64,000 nt of DNA from Pseudomonas hormoni (GCF_018502625.1 NZ_CP075566.1:5459001-5523000), one strand, 5' to 3'. Shown: positions 55,423 to 64,000, counted from the first letter of the stretch. The notes: generated from the letters alone by a model not told the origin. Numbers and translations are program-made.

Positions 55423-55518
55423 GGCGGCAGGCTTCTAGACAGTCATGGGGATAAAAACCGGCGCTGGCTGACGGCGTTAACCGCCAACAGCACCGGGAGA
55501 GGGATCTTTCTGACAGGC

Positions 55519-55872
55519 TTATGGCAGAGCGGCTACAACCGACAGCTCCACCAGGATTTCCGGTTCGCACAGCTTCGATTCAACCGTCGCACGGGCCGGG
55601 GCGACGCCTTTTGGCAGCCATTTGTCCCACACCGCGTTCATGCCTTCGAAGTGCGCATCAATGTCTTTCAGGTAAATCGTCACCGACAGTAGACGGCTCT
55701 TGTCGGTCCCCGCCAGATCGAGCAAACGCTCGATGTTGGCAAGGGTTTCACGGGTCTGCTGTTCAATCCCGGCACTCATGTCGTCGCCGACTTGCCCTGC
55801 CAGATAGACGGTGCCGCTGTGGGCAACGATCTGGCTCATGCGCTCATTGGTGAGCTGGCGCTGGATTGACAT
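55519..55872 (-). CDS. RidA family protein (imine deaminase-like)
   Basis: A 117-residue RidA (YjgF/YER057c/UK114) member. Key pieces are [33 protein letters not shown] and the conserved arginine in VAPARATVE that binds the imine's carboxylate. RidA proteins hydrolyse reactive enamines/imines such as 2-aminoacrylate; next to D-amino acid dehydrogenase a role on imine products is logical. Its start (55870-55872) lies within the dadA coding end; 29-base overlap. Confidence 0.93.
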   Translation of the reverse strand: MSIQRQLTNERMSQIVAHSGTVYLAGQVGDDMSAGIEQQTRETLANIERLLDLAGTDKSRLLSVTIYLKDIDAHFEGMNAVWDKWLPKGVAPARATVESKLCEPEILVELSVVAALP

Positions 55873-57148
55873 GTTTTGCGGACTCCTGGGTTTTGCTTCC
55901 ATAACGAGAGATATCGAGGCCTTCGGCGCTGATCTGCGGCGTTTTCTTCGCTATCAGGTCAGCCAGCAAGCGACCGGAACCGCATGCCATGGTCCAGCCG
56001 AGCGTGCCGTGACCGGTGTTCAGGAACAGATTCTTGAACGGCGTGGCCCCCACGATTGGCGTGCCATCCGGGGTGGTCGGACGCAGACCGGTCCAGAAAC
56101 TTGCCTGGGCCAGATCGCCGCCCTGAGGATAGAGGTCGTTGACGATCATCTCCAGGGTTTCGCGCCGACGCGGGTTCAGCGACAGGTCAAAACCGGCGAT
56201 TTCAGCCATGCCGCCGACACGAATACGGTTGTCGAAACGGGTGATCGCGACCTTGTAGGTCTCGTCGAGGATAGTCGAAGTCGGGGCCATCGCCGGGTTG
56301 GTGATCGGCACGGTCAGGGAATAACCCTTGAGCGGGTAAACCGGCGCCTTGATGCCCAGCGGCTTGAGCAGTTGCGGCGAGTAGCTGCCGAGTGCCAAAA
56401 CATAGCGGTCTGCGGTTTCCAGCTTGCCGTCGATCCACACACCGTTGATGCGGTCACCGGCGTAGTCGAGCTTCTGAATGTCTTGGCCGAAACGGAACTC
56501 CACGCCCAGCTTCACGGCCATTTCGGCCAGTCGAACGGTGAACATCTGGCAGTCGCCGGTCTGGTCGTTCGGCAGGCGCAGGGCACCGGCGAGGATGTCG
56601 GTGACGCTGGCCAGGGCCGGCTCAACGCGGGCAATGCCTTCGCGGTCGAGCAGTTCGAATGGCACGCCGGACTCTTTGAGCACGGCGATGTCTTTCGCGG
56701 CGCCGTCGAGCTGAGCCTGGGTGCGGAACAATTGAGTAGTACCTAGGCTGCGGCCTTCGTAGGCAATGCCGGTTTCGGCGCGCAATTCATCGAGGCAGTC
56801 ACGGCTGTACTCGGACAGGCGGACCATGCGCTCCTTGTTCACCGCGTAACGGCTGGCGGTGCAGTTGCGCAGCATCTGCGCCATCCACAGGTATTGGTCG
56901 ATGTCGGCGGTGGCCTTGATCGCCAGCGGTGCGTGGCGTTGCAGCAACCACTTGATGGCCTTGAGCGGCACACCCGGCGCGGCCCACGGCGAGGCATAAC
57001 CCGGCGATACCTGCCCGGCGTTGGCGAAGCTGGTCTCCATGGCCGCAGCCGGCTGACGGTCCACCACCACCACTTCGAACCCGGCACGCGCCAGATAATA
57101 AGCACTGGTGGTACCGATGACGCCGCTACCCAAGACCATAACGCGCAT
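55844..57148 (-). CDS. dadA: D-amino acid dehydrogenase small subunit
   Basis: A 434-residue FAD flavoprotein at the inner membrane, oxidising D-alanine to pyruvate and passing electrons to quinone. FAD-binding [20 protein letters not shown] is at ~7-26; conserved [17 protein letters not shown] and the C-terminal [31 protein letters not shown] follow. Start ATG 57146-57148 (MRVMVLGSG); an in-frame ATG two codons upstream is possible. Its end overlaps ridA; dadX follows. Divergent from lrp. Confidence 0.97.
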   Translation of the reverse strand: MRVMVLGSGVIGTTSAYYLARAGFEVVVVDRQPAAAMETSFANAGQVSPGYASPWAAPGVPLKAIKWLLQRHAPLAIKATADIDQYLWMAQMLRNCTASRYAVNKERMVRLSEYSRDCLDELRAETGIAYEGRSLGTTQLFRTQAQLDGAAKDIAVLKESGVPFELLDREGIARVEPALASVTDILAGALRLPNDQTGDCQMFTVRLAEMAVKLGVEFRFGQDIQKLDYAGDRINGVWIDGKLETADRYVLALGSYSPQLLKPLGIKAPVYPLKGYSLTVPITNPAMAPTSTILDETYKVAITRFDNRIRVGGMAEIAGFDLSLNPRRRETLEMIVNDLYPQGGDLAQASFWTGLRPTTPDGTPIVGATPFKNLFLNTGHGTLGWTMACGSGRLLADLIAKKTPQISAEGLDISRYGSKTQESAKHVNPAPAHQ

Positions 57149-57228
57149 TTTCATATCCCTCATCGCGGCATGCCGCTGACGTTTGTAGTTCAGACCGTAG
57201 ATGTGGGCAGTTTAAAAAAGTTTAGCCA

Positions 57229-57250
57229 GTGCTTTTCACTATATAAGCAC
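57229..57250. promoter_or_regulatory. Dyad between dadA and lrp, candidate Lrp site
   Basis: GTGCTT N10 AAGCAC inverted repeat with an AT-rich centre in the 156-base divergent region. Lrp (DadR) is known in P. aeruginosa to activate dadAX from here; the dyad fits such a site. Confidence 0.45.
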
Positions 57251-57304
57251 CTATATTTGGCGACAATTCTCGGCAAAAACGCTTTTCACGGAGGCGCATC
57301 CCCT

Positions 57305-57793
57305 ATGCGTACCAACACTCAGACCAAACGTGAGCTGGACAAGATCGATCGCAACATCCTGCGGATCCTGCAAGCGGACGGGCGTATTTCCTTTACGGAG
57401 CTTGGGGAAAAGGTCGGGCTATCGACCACACCCTGCACCGAGCGGGTCCGGCGCCTGGAGCGCGAAGGGATCATCATGGGCTACAACGCCCGGCTGAATC
57501 CGCAGCACCTCAAGGGTAGTCTGCTGGTGTTCGTCGAGATCAGCCTCGACTACAAATCCGGCGATACTTTCGAAGAGTTCCGACGTGCGGTGCTGAAACT
57601 GCCCCATGTGCTGGAGTGTCATTTGGTGTCAGGGGATTTCGACTATCTGGTGAAGGCGCGGATTTCCGAGATGGCCTCGTACCGCAAGCTGCTGGGCGAC
57701 ATTCTGCTCAAGCTACCGCATGTGCGGGAATCCAAGAGTTATATCGTGATGGAAGAGGTGAAGGAGAGTTTGAGTTTACCGATTCCGGATTGA
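57305..57793 (+). CDS. lrp: Lrp/AsnC family regulator of the dad operon
   Basis: A 162-residue regulator. The HTH (about 10-60: IDRNILRILQADGRISFTEL, STTPCTERVRRLEREGI) is followed by a RAM effector domain (about 75-150: LLVFVEISLDYKSGD, HVLECHLVSGDFDYLVKARI). It is divergent from dadA, in the place of dadR/lrp (PA5308), and likely senses alanine or other amino acids. ATG at 57305 with CGGAGGCG upstream. Confidence 0.95.
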   Translation: MRTNTQTKRELDKIDRNILRILQADGRISFTELGEKVGLSTTPCTERVRRLEREGIIMGYNARLNPQHLKGSLLVFVEISLDYKSGDTFEEFRRAVLKLPHVLECHLVSGDFDYLVKARISEMASYRKLLGDILLKLPHVRESKSYIVMEEVKESLSLPIPD

Positions 57794-57819
57794 GGGTTTG
57801 TGGTGTCTGTTCGGGCCCC

Positions 57820-57912
57820 ATCGCTAGCAGGCTAGCTCCCACAGTTGATTTTCAGCGGACACAAGTTGGGTGTACGACACAGACCCAGTGTGGGAGCTAG
57901 CCTGCTAGCGAT
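57820..57912. repeat. REP-like inverted repeat, type C variant with CTAG
   Basis: Perfect 24-base arms: left ATCGCTAGCAGGCTAGCTCC(CACA), right the exact complement. Both arms carry CTAG where the standard type C element has CTCG. It lies between lrp and the YkgJ-family gene (convergent). Confidence 0.92.
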
Positions 57913-57933
57913 TACAGGCGACTCGGTCTTCCC

Positions 57934-58287
57934 TCAGACGAGGACCTGCCGGGTCGACGCCATGTACTCATGAATCTGCTTTTCAACCCGAGGATGAATC
58001 AACTCCACCGGCCCCCGCCCATTCGGACAAGGCAGCGTCTTGGTCGTACCAAACAACCGACAAATCAGCGGCCGCTCGTCATACACCGTGCAGCCGTTTG
58101 GCCCAAGGTGCACACAGTTGAGCTCATCCATCGCCGCATCCTGCTCGGCGCGGGTCTTGCGCGGCAGGCGGGACATTTCTTCGGGTGATGTGGTCACCGG
58201 CCCACAGCAGTCATGGCAGCCGGGCACACACTCGAATGAGGGAATCTGCTGTCGCAGGGTGCGGATTTTCTGACTGTTGCAGCTCAT
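57934..58287 (-). CDS. YkgJ family cysteine cluster protein
   Basis: A 117-residue protein of the YkgJ/UPF0153 family with a cysteine cluster (CVPGCHDCCG near residues 20-30, then CTVYDERPLICRLFG and CPNG) thought to bind zinc or an Fe-S cluster. The start MSCNSQKIRTLRQ at 58285-58287 is preferred to a longer frame. It is divergent from the FAD oxidoreductase. Function unknown. Confidence 0.9.
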   Translation of the reverse strand: MSCNSQKIRTLRQQIPSFECVPGCHDCCGPVTTSPEEMSRLPRKTRAEQDAAMDELNCVHLGPNGCTVYDERPLICRLFGTTKTLPCPNGRGPVELIHPRVEKQIHEYMASTRQVLV

Positions 58288-58434
58288 CGAAACGGTGACC
58301 CAAAGCGGAATAGAGCGGGATTCTGAAGCAAAAGCGCCGATCCAGACAGCCACAATCGACCAGTGTTGCCCGCGCCGGAAAGTCCGGCTTATGCTCCGTC
58401 AAATTTTCCAGACACAAAAATCAGGATGACGCGC

Positions 58435-59727
58435 ATGAATGCCCGCGCCCAGCACATTGCCTCCTATTACGCGGCCAGCAGCCTGCCGCAGCCTGATCAT
58501 CCGGTGCTTACGGAGGATCTGGTGGCCGATGTGTGCGTGGTCGGCGGCGGGTTTTCCGGGTTGAACACGGCGCTTGAGCTAGCCGAACGTGGCCTCAGTG
58601 TGGTGCTGCTCGAGGCGCACAAGATTGGCTGGGGCGCCAGTGGCCGTAATGGCGGGCAGCTGATTCGTGGCGTCGGCCATGGTCTCGATCAGTTCGCCAA
58701 CGTGATCGGTGCAGACGGTGTGCGTCAGATGAAACTCATGGGCCTGGAAGCGGTGGAAATCGTCCGACAGCGCGTCGAGCGTTTTCAGATCCCTTGCGAC
58801 CTGACGTGGGGTTACTGCGATCTCGCCAACAAACCCCGCGACCTGGAAGGCTTCGCCGAAGACGCCGAAGAACTGCGCAGCCTCGGATACCGTTACGAAA
58901 CCCGCTTGCTGCAAGCACACGAAATGCACTCGGTGGTGGGCTCCGACCGCTACGTCGGCGGCCTGATCGACATGGGTTCGGGCCACTTGCACCCACTGAA
59001 TCTGGCACTGGGCGAAGCCGCCGCTGCGCAGCAATTGGGCGCCAGACTGTTCGAACAATCGGCAGTGACCCGCATCGACTACGGCCCGGAGGTGAAGGTC
59101 CATACGGCTCAAGGTTCGGTGCGTGCGAAGACGCTCGTGCTGGGCTGCAATGCCTATCTCAACCAGCTCAATCCGGAACTCAGCGGCAAGGTGTTGCCCG
59201 CCGGCAGCTATATCATCGCTACCGAACCTTTAAGCGAAGAACAGGCTCACGCCTTGCTGCCGCAGAACATGGCGGTCTGCGATCAACGGGTGGCGCTGGA
59301 TTACTACCGGCTCTCGGCGGATCGACGTTTGCTGTTCGGTGGTGCTTGCCACTATTCGGGTCGCGACCCGAAGGACATCGCCGCGTACATGCGGCCGAAG
59401 ATGCTGGAGGTTTTCCCGCAACTGGGTGGGGTGAAAATCGATTATCAATGGGGTGGGATGATCGGCATCGGCGCCAACCGCCTGCCACAGATCGGCCGGC
59501 TCAAGGATCAACCGAATGTGTATTACGCCCAGGCTTATTCAGGTCACGGGGTAAATGCCACGCATCTGGCGGGCAAGTTGCTGGCCGAGGCAATCAGTGG
59601 GCAGCAGGGCGGCGGGTTTGATCTGTTTGCCAAGGTGCCGCATATCACCTTCCCCGGCGGGAAGCATTTGCGCTCGCCGTTGTTGGCGTTGGGGATGTTG
59701 TGGCATCGGCTTAAAGAGTTGGTCTGA
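58435..59727 (+). CDS. PuuB-like FAD-dependent amine oxidoreductase
   Basis: A 430-residue DAO-type flavoenzyme. The Rossmann FAD site VADVCVVGGGFSGLNTALEL is at ~25-45; then GWGASGRNGGQLIRGVGHG and the C-terminal VYYAQAYSGHGVNATHLAG. The closest family members are gamma-glutamylputrescine oxidases (PuuB) and related (PA5309). The neighbouring pauR makes a polyamine role likely. ATG at 58435 follows CAGGATG; upstream in-frame codons are not preferred. Monocistronic, convergent with no gene. Confidence 0.9.
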   Translation: MNARAQHIASYYAASSLPQPDHPVLTEDLVADVCVVGGGFSGLNTALELAERGLSVVLLEAHKIGWGASGRNGGQLIRGVGHGLDQFANVIGADGVRQMKLMGLEAVEIVRQRVERFQIPCDLTWGYCDLANKPRDLEGFAEDAEELRSLGYRYETRLLQAHEMHSVVGSDRYVGGLIDMGSGHLHPLNLALGEAAAAQQLGARLFEQSAVTRIDYGPEVKVHTAQGSVRAKTLVLGCNAYLNQLNPELSGKVLPAGSYIIATEPLSEEQAHALLPQNMAVCDQRVALDYYRLSADRRLLFGGACHYSGRDPKDIAAYMRPKMLEVFPQLGGVKIDYQWGGMIGIGANRLPQIGRLKDQPNVYYAQAYSGHGVNATHLAGKLLAEAISGQQGGGFDLFAKVPHITFPGGKHLRSPLLALGMLWHRLKELV

Positions 59728-59745
59728 TCTGTTTGCTGCGTTCTT

Positions 59746-59854
59746 ATGGCCCTCATCGCGGGCAAGCCCGCTCCCACAGTGGTCGCTGGTGTTCACAAAA
59801 ATTGAGTTCACTGCAAATACCTGTGGGAGCGGGCTTGCCCGCGATGAGGCCCAT
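59746..59854. repeat. REP-like inverted repeat, type C variant (CCCGCTCCCAC)
   Basis: Arms CATCGCGGGCAAGCCCGCTC and complement, extended to ~34 bases with one mismatch (ATGGCCCTCAT versus ATGAGGCCCAT), around a 41-base loop. After the oxidoreductase gene, before DUF1127. Confidence 0.92.
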
Positions 59855-59870
59855 GAGAACGCTATAAAAC

Positions 59871-60116
59871 TCAGATCCTCCAGAAAGGCTTAAGCCCCTC
59901 CTCCCGCGCCTGCTCAAGACTCAACCCGACATCCTTCAATTGCTCCGGCGTCAGCTCCAGCAACGCCTTGCGCGTGTGCAGACGATGCCAGAACAGACCC
60001 CAGCGACTCAGGCAGGACGGTGCATTGCGCATCAGCGCCTCGCGGGCACCGTTTTTTTGCCCTGCCGCCAGTTCCTGACTGCGTAACGTCAGCCGCACAT
60101 CGCTCAAGCCGTTCAT
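59871..60116 (-). CDS. DUF1127 family small protein
   Basis: An 81-residue protein. The C-terminal part (HRLHTRKALLELTPEQLKDV, then GLSLEQAREEGLKPFW) is the DUF1127 (YjiS-like) domain, an arginine-rich helical motif found in small proteins that in some bacteria bind RNA or take part in phosphate/carbon responses. The N-terminal half is more variable. It is divergent from a MocR regulator across 179 bases, which suggests control by that regulator. Start ATG 60114-60116. Confidence 0.88.
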   Translation of the reverse strand: MNGLSDVRLTLRSQELAAGQKNGAREALMRNAPSCLSRWGLFWHRLHTRKALLELTPEQLKDVGLSLEQAREEGLKPFWRI

Positions 60117-60180
60117 TTAGATTGCTCCTGTTTACTTGGGTAGCCAGAGCTTTCATGATGCGTGGACGGCGAAAAGCATT

Positions 60181-60270
60181 ACAGATTCAACTTTGCAGTA
60201 TTAACCCCATACAGATTTCGCCTTTTAACCTCTGAATCACAATTTTTTGCCTGATCTGTACTGGTTAACC
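60181..60270. promoter_or_regulatory. Repeated motifs in DUF1127-MocR promoter region, candidate MocR operator
   Basis: ACAGATT occurs directly at 60181-60187 and 60211-60217 (30 bases apart) and inverted as GATCTGT at 60253-60259. TTAACC occurs at 60201-60206 and 60225-60230, and as palindrome GGTTAACC at 60263-60270. Direct plus inverted repeats are the layout of MocR/GntR operators. Confidence 0.55.
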
Positions 60271-60295
60271 GAATCACTCACATCGAGACTGCGCC

Positions 60296-61729
60296 ATGAC
60301 CCTTTACGTCAACCTCGCCGAATTGCTCGGCACGCGTATCGAACAGGGCTTCTATCGCCCCGGTGACCGGCTGCCGTCGGTGCGGGCATTGAGCGTCGAG
60401 CACGGCGTCAGCCTGAGTACGGTTCAGCAAGCCTATCGGGTGCTGGAAGACAGCGGCCTGGCGATGCCGAAACCCAAGTCCGGCTACTTCGTTCCGGTCG
60501 GTCGTGAACTGCCGGAATTGCCCGCGATCGGTCGCCCGGCCCAGCGCCCGGTGGATATTTCGCAGTGGGACCAAGTGCTGGAACTGATCCGCGCGGTACC
60601 GCGCAAGGATGTGGTGCAATTGGGCCGCGGCATGCCGGACATCACCACGCCGACCATGAAACCGTTACTGCGCAACCTCGCCCGCATCAGCCGGCGGCAG
60701 GACATGCCCGGTCTGTATTACGACAACATTCACGGCACCCTCGAATTGCGTGAACAGATTGCGCGCCTGATGCTGGATTCCGGATGCCAACTGACAGCCA
60801 ACGACCTGGTGATCACCACCGGCTGCCACGAAGCGTTGTCCACCAGCATTCGCTCCATCTGTGAGCCGGGTGACATCGTCGCCGTGGATTCGCCGAGCTT
60901 TCACGGCGCGATGCAGACGCTCAAGGGCCTGAACATGAAGGCCCTGGAAATCCCCACCGACCCGCTGACCGGGATCAGCCTCGATGCGCTGGAGCTGGCC
61001 CTGGAACAATGGCCGATCAAGGCCATACAGTTGACGCCCAACTGCAACAACCCGCTGGGCTACATCATGCCGGAATCGCGCAAACGCGCGTTGTTGACGC
61101 TCGCACAGCGTTTCGACGTGGCGATCATCGAGGATGATGTGTATGGCGAACTGGCCTACAACTACCCGCGACCGCGCACGATCAAATCCTTCGACGAAGA
61201 CGGCCGCGTCCTGCTCTGCAGTTCATTTTCCAAGACGCTCGCGCCAGGTTTGCGCATCGGTTGGGTTGCACCGGGCCGCTATCTGGAGCGGGTGCTGCAC
61301 ATGAAATACATCAGCACCGGTTCCACTGCGCCGCAACCGCAGATTGCCATCGCCGAATTCCTCAAGGCCGGTCACTTCGAACCGCATTTGCGGCGGATGC
61401 GCACGCAATACCAGCGCAATCGCGACATGATGATCGATTGGGTCAGCCGTTATTTCCCCGCCGGCACCCGCGCCAGTCGCCCACAAGGCAGTTTCATGCT
61501 CTGGGTCGAACTGCCGGATGGTTTCGACACCCTGAAACTGAATCGCGCCTTGCACGACCAAGGCGTACAGATTGCCGTCGGCAGCATCTTTTCTCCCTCG
61601 GGCAAGTACCGCAATTGCCTGCGGATGAACTACGCTGCCAAGCCAACACCACAGATCGAAGACGCGGTACGTAAGGTCGGCGTCGCGGCAATCAAACTGC
61701 TGGCGGAAAATGACAGCTTCACGGACTGA
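60296..61729 (+). CDS. MocR-type regulator (GntR HTH fused to aminotransferase-like domain)
   Basis: A 477-residue regulator with a GntR winged helix (about 1-70: RIEQGFYRPGDRLPSVRALS, VSLSTVQQAYRVLEDSGLA) and a class I aminotransferase-like domain (about 100-470). The PLP lysine is K313 in SSFSKTLAPGLRIGW; NCNNPLGY and DDVYGELAY match. Typical MocR proteins use PLP plus an amino compound as effector. Start ATG 60296. Divergent from DUF1127; the gene matches PA5283 in type and setting. Confidence 0.93.
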   Translation: MTLYVNLAELLGTRIEQGFYRPGDRLPSVRALSVEHGVSLSTVQQAYRVLEDSGLAMPKPKSGYFVPVGRELPELPAIGRPAQRPVDISQWDQVLELIRAVPRKDVVQLGRGMPDITTPTMKPLLRNLARISRRQDMPGLYYDNIHGTLELREQIARLMLDSGCQLTANDLVITTGCHEALSTSIRSICEPGDIVAVDSPSFHGAMQTLKGLNMKALEIPTDPLTGISLDALELALEQWPIKAIQLTPNCNNPLGYIMPESRKRALLTLAQRFDVAIIEDDVYGELAYNYPRPRTIKSFDEDGRVLLCSSFSKTLAPGLRIGWVAPGRYLERVLHMKYISTGSTAPQPQIAIAEFLKAGHFEPHLRRMRTQYQRNRDMMIDWVSRYFPAGTRASRPQGSFMLWVELPDGFDTLKLNRALHDQGVQIAVGSIFSPSGKYRNCLRMNYAAKPTPQIEDAVRKVGVAAIKLLAENDSFTD

Positions 61730-61789
61730 CTTTTAACCGGAATCCAGCGTCCATATGCCGACACCTGCCGCCAATCGGAACGATCCTAC

Positions 61790-63358
61790 GTGAGAGTCAG
61801 ACAGCCCCTGCTCGCTCTTCTGCTACTCGCCTCGCTCCTGGGCGGTTGTGCCAGTTTCGATGTTCAACGCGAGCCCAGTCAGGCGCTGCCCGCCAGTGAT
61901 TCGGCATTCGGTCGATCGATCCAGGCCCAGGCCGCGCCCCATGAGGGGAAGTCCGGTTTTCGCCTGCTGTCCAATAGCGGCGAAGCCTTCATGGCCCGCG
62001 CCGAGTTGATCCGCAACGCCCAAAGCAGCCTCGACTTGCAGTACTACATCGTCCACGACGGCATCAGCACTCGCATGCTGGTGGACGAACTGCTCAAGGC
62101 GGCCGACCGTGGCGTGCGCGTGAGAATCCTGCTCGACGACACCACCAGCGACGGCCTCGACTGGATCATCGCTACCCTCGCGGCGCATCCGCAGATCCAG
62201 ATCCGCCTGTTCAACCCGCTGCATCTTGGCCGCGCCACAGGCGTGACGCGAACCATGGGCCGGTTGTTGAACCTGTCGCTGCAACACCGGCGCATGCACA
62301 ACAAATTGTGGCTGGCGGACAACAGCGCGGCCATCGTCGGCGGCCGTAACCTGGGGGACGAATATTTCGATGCCGAGCCCAACCTGAACTTCACCGACAT
62401 CGACATGCTGGGCGTCGGGCCGGTCGCCGAGCAGCTTGGCCACAGCTTTGACCAGTACTGGAACAGTGCGCTGAGCAAGCCGATCGATGAATTCCTGTCG
62501 AGCAAACCGACGCAAAAGGACCTGCAAAATACCCGCACACGCCTGGAAGAATCGCTGGAAGAGACGCGCAAACAGAACCACGCGCTGTATCAACAATTGA
62601 TGACCTACACCACAAACCCGCGCATGGACATCTGGCGCCGGGAGCTGATCTGGGCCTGGAATCAGGCTTTGTGGGACGCACCGAGCAAGGTCTTGTCAGA
62701 CGGCGAGCCCGATCCGCAATTGCTGCTGACCACGCAGCTGGCGCCTGAACTCACCGGGGTCAGCAAAGAGCTGATCATGATCTCGGCGTACTTCGTACCG
62801 GGGCAGCCGGGCCTGGTTTACCTCACCGGCCGCGCCGATGCCGGGGTCTCCGTCAGCCTGCTGACCAACTCGCTGGAAGCCACCGACGTCCCGGCGGTGC
62901 ACGGCGGCTACGCACCCTATCGCCGGGCGCTGCTGGAACATGGCGTGAAGTTGTACGAATTACGCCGCCAACCCGGTGAAGGCGGCGGCAGCGGACCGCA
63001 TATTTTCTACAGCAAGTCCTTCCGCGGCTCCGATTCGAGCCTGCACAGCAAGGCGATGATCTTCGACCAGCAGAAATCCTTCATCGGCTCGTTCAACTTC
63101 GACCCGCGCTCGGTGCTGTGGAACACTGAGGTCGGGGTACTGGTGGACAGCCCCGAACTTGCCGCGCATGTGCGCAAAGCGGCCATGGAGGGTATGGCGC
63201 CGCCCCTGAGTTATCAGGTGAAACTGGAAAACGATCGGATCGTCTGGGTGACTGAGGACGACGGCAAAATGCACACGCTGACCGAAGAGCCGGGAAGCTG
63301 GTGGCGCCAGTTCAATGCGTGGATGAGCACAGCGGTCGGCCTTGAGCGGATGTTGTAG
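61790..63358 (+). CDS. Phospholipase D family lipoprotein (ClsC/YmdC-like)
   Basis: A 522-residue lipoprotein with a lipobox LLGGC (Cys20) and two PLD catalytic HKD motifs: H170-N-K172-(x4)-D177 in MHNKLWLADN and H419-S-K421-(x4)-D426 in LHSKAMIFDQ. Also GGRNLGDEYF and GSFNFDPRS, as in E. coli ClsC (cardiolipin synthase C). It may make cardiolipin or hydrolyse phospholipid in the envelope. GTG start at 61790 with CCTACGTGAG nearby; no better ATG. Followed by a type A REPIN. Confidence 0.92.
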   Translation: MRVRQPLLALLLLASLLGGCASFDVQREPSQALPASDSAFGRSIQAQAAPHEGKSGFRLLSNSGEAFMARAELIRNAQSSLDLQYYIVHDGISTRMLVDELLKAADRGVRVRILLDDTTSDGLDWIIATLAAHPQIQIRLFNPLHLGRATGVTRTMGRLLNLSLQHRRMHNKLWLADNSAAIVGGRNLGDEYFDAEPNLNFTDIDMLGVGPVAEQLGHSFDQYWNSALSKPIDEFLSSKPTQKDLQNTRTRLEESLEETRKQNHALYQQLMTYTTNPRMDIWRRELIWAWNQALWDAPSKVLSDGEPDPQLLLTTQLAPELTGVSKELIMISAYFVPGQPGLVYLTGRADAGVSVSLLTNSLEATDVPAVHGGYAPYRRALLEHGVKLYELRRQPGEGGGSGPHIFYSKSFRGSDSSLHSKAMIFDQQKSFIGSFNFDPRSVLWNTEVGVLVDSPELAAHVRKAAMEGMAPPLSYQVKLENDRIVWVTEDDGKMHTLTEEPGSWWRQFNAWMSTAVGLERML

Positions 63359-63370
63359 CGGCCGATCCAA

Positions 63371-63504
63371 TGTGGCGAGGGAGCTTGCTCCCGCTGGGCT
63401 GCGAAGCGGCCCCCATCAATCACCTCTATTCAAACAGGCAAAAAAACGCGGACTTCGATTTGCGACTGCTGCGCAGCCGATCGGGAGCAAGCTCCCTCGC
63501 CACA
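63371..63504. repeat. REPIN element, type A, with longer loop
   Basis: Inverted type A REP arms separated by a loop ~40 bases longer than in most copies; the right hairpin has a weaker match (TCGGGAGCAAGCTCCCTCGC). Convergent gap between the PLD gene and the MFS gene. Confidence 0.9.
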
Positions 63505-63516
63505 GGTTTTTTGTGC

Positions 63517-64000
63517 TCAGGCTGGTTCGGCAACCGTGCCGAATGCCCCCTGGCGCATCAGCAAAATCACCAACCCGAACGCCCCGGCCGCCATCAACAG
63601 TGGCAACGCGTGCCCGCTGATCCACTGACTGCCAGCCCCGGCAGCCAACGGTCCGACCAGGCAACCAATACCCCACAGCTGCGCGATATGCGCATTGGCC
63701 CGTACCAGCGCATCGTCGCGATATCGTTCGCCGATCAGGATCAACGACAAGGTGAACAAGCCCCCGGCACTGGCGCCAAACAGCACCCACAACGGCCAGA
63801 TCAGCAACGTGTCGATCAGCAGCGGAATCGCCAGGCTCGAAAGCATCAGCACCACAGCGCAACCGGTGAACAGCGTGCGTCGCGACAAACGATCCGCCAG
63901 CGCGCCAATCGGCAGTTGCAGCAACGCGTCGCCGACCACCACAGTGCTGACCATCGCCAAAGCGATTTCCGTGGTGAAGCCCTGACGCAGGCAATACACC
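63517..64000 (-). CDS. MFS transporter, 3' part
   Basis: The C-terminal ~160 residues of a major facilitator superfamily transporter, cut by the right window edge. Five or so hydrophobic helices, with DALLQLPIGALADRLSRRTL as the repeated MFS motif A at the inner loop between helices 8 and 9. Equivalent by place to PA5282. Substrate unknown. The gene's start lies beyond 64000. Confidence 0.85.
   Translation of the reverse strand, partial: VYCLRQGFTTEIALAMVSTVVVGDALLQLPIGALADRLSRRTLFTGCAVVLMLSSLAIPLLIDTLLIWPLWVLFGASAGGLFTLSLILIGERYRDDALVRANAHIAQLWGIGCLVGPLAAGAGSQWISGHALPLLMAAGAFGLVILLMRQGAFGTVAEPA

Overview
The window is ordinary core chromosome of a fluorescent-group Pseudomonas. GC is high, several genes start with GTG, and gene order closely follows the P. 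aeruginosa PA5243-PA5310 region (hemB, algP-algQ, hemCDXY, algR, argH, cyaA, rnk, cyaY, lptM-lysA-dapF-xerC, sutA, amtB-glnK, comM, rep, xpt, pauR-dadX-ridA-dadA-lrp). Many intergenic gaps hold inverted-repeat (REP/REPIN) elements typical of P. fluorescens relatives. Assignment below the species group is not possible from this text.

Layout. 1-4 kb: 5' end of hemB, a DedA membrane protein, a sterol-desaturase-like hydroxylase, elbB and a YaiI-type protein. 4.1-6.0 kb: a fused cytochrome c/FTR1 iron permease. 6.3-9.5 kb: a tight four-gene envelope operon (COG3014 lipoprotein, YcfL-like lipoprotein, LpoB-like lipoprotein, exported CsgG/LpoB-like protein). 9.6-13 kb: LysE exporter, small MscS channel, ABC-F ATPase, TIGR02444 protein. 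13.4-22 kb: alginate and haem region (algP, FKBP isomerase, algQ, dsbB, hemY-hemX-hemD-hemC, algR). AlgZ is not encoded between algR and argH. 22.4-30 kb: argH, a GST, two small conserved proteins, cyaA, rnk, DUF1289, cyaY. 30.2-34.8 kb: lptM-lysA-dapF-DUF484-xerC-HAD operon. 34.9-37.7 kb: sutA, a YjbQ protein, amtB-glnK. 38.1-48 kb: ubiK, comM, a periplasmic DUF4432 protein, a chemoreceptor, LysR/MATE divergent pair, and a GGDEF-EAL protein. 48.3-53.5 kb: rep, xpt, a CoA-transferase-family enzyme, cytochrome c5. 53.7-59.7 kb: pauR, dadX, ridA, dadA, lrp, YkgJ protein and a PuuB-like oxidase (polyamine and alanine catabolism). 59.9-64 kb: DUF1127/MocR divergent pair, a ClsC-like phospholipase D lipoprotein, and the 3' end of an MFS gene.

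I see no prophage, IS element, tRNA, rRNA, CRISPR array or defence island, and no clearly new multi-gene system. The points most worth a second look are the four-gene LpoB/CsgG-like envelope operon, AlgR without an adjacent AlgZ, the cytochrome c-FTR1 fusion, and candidate operators: a dyad upstream of pauR and repeats between the MocR and DUF1127 genes. The REP-like elements are also informative; one is a nest of two REP families and one carries matched changes in both arms.
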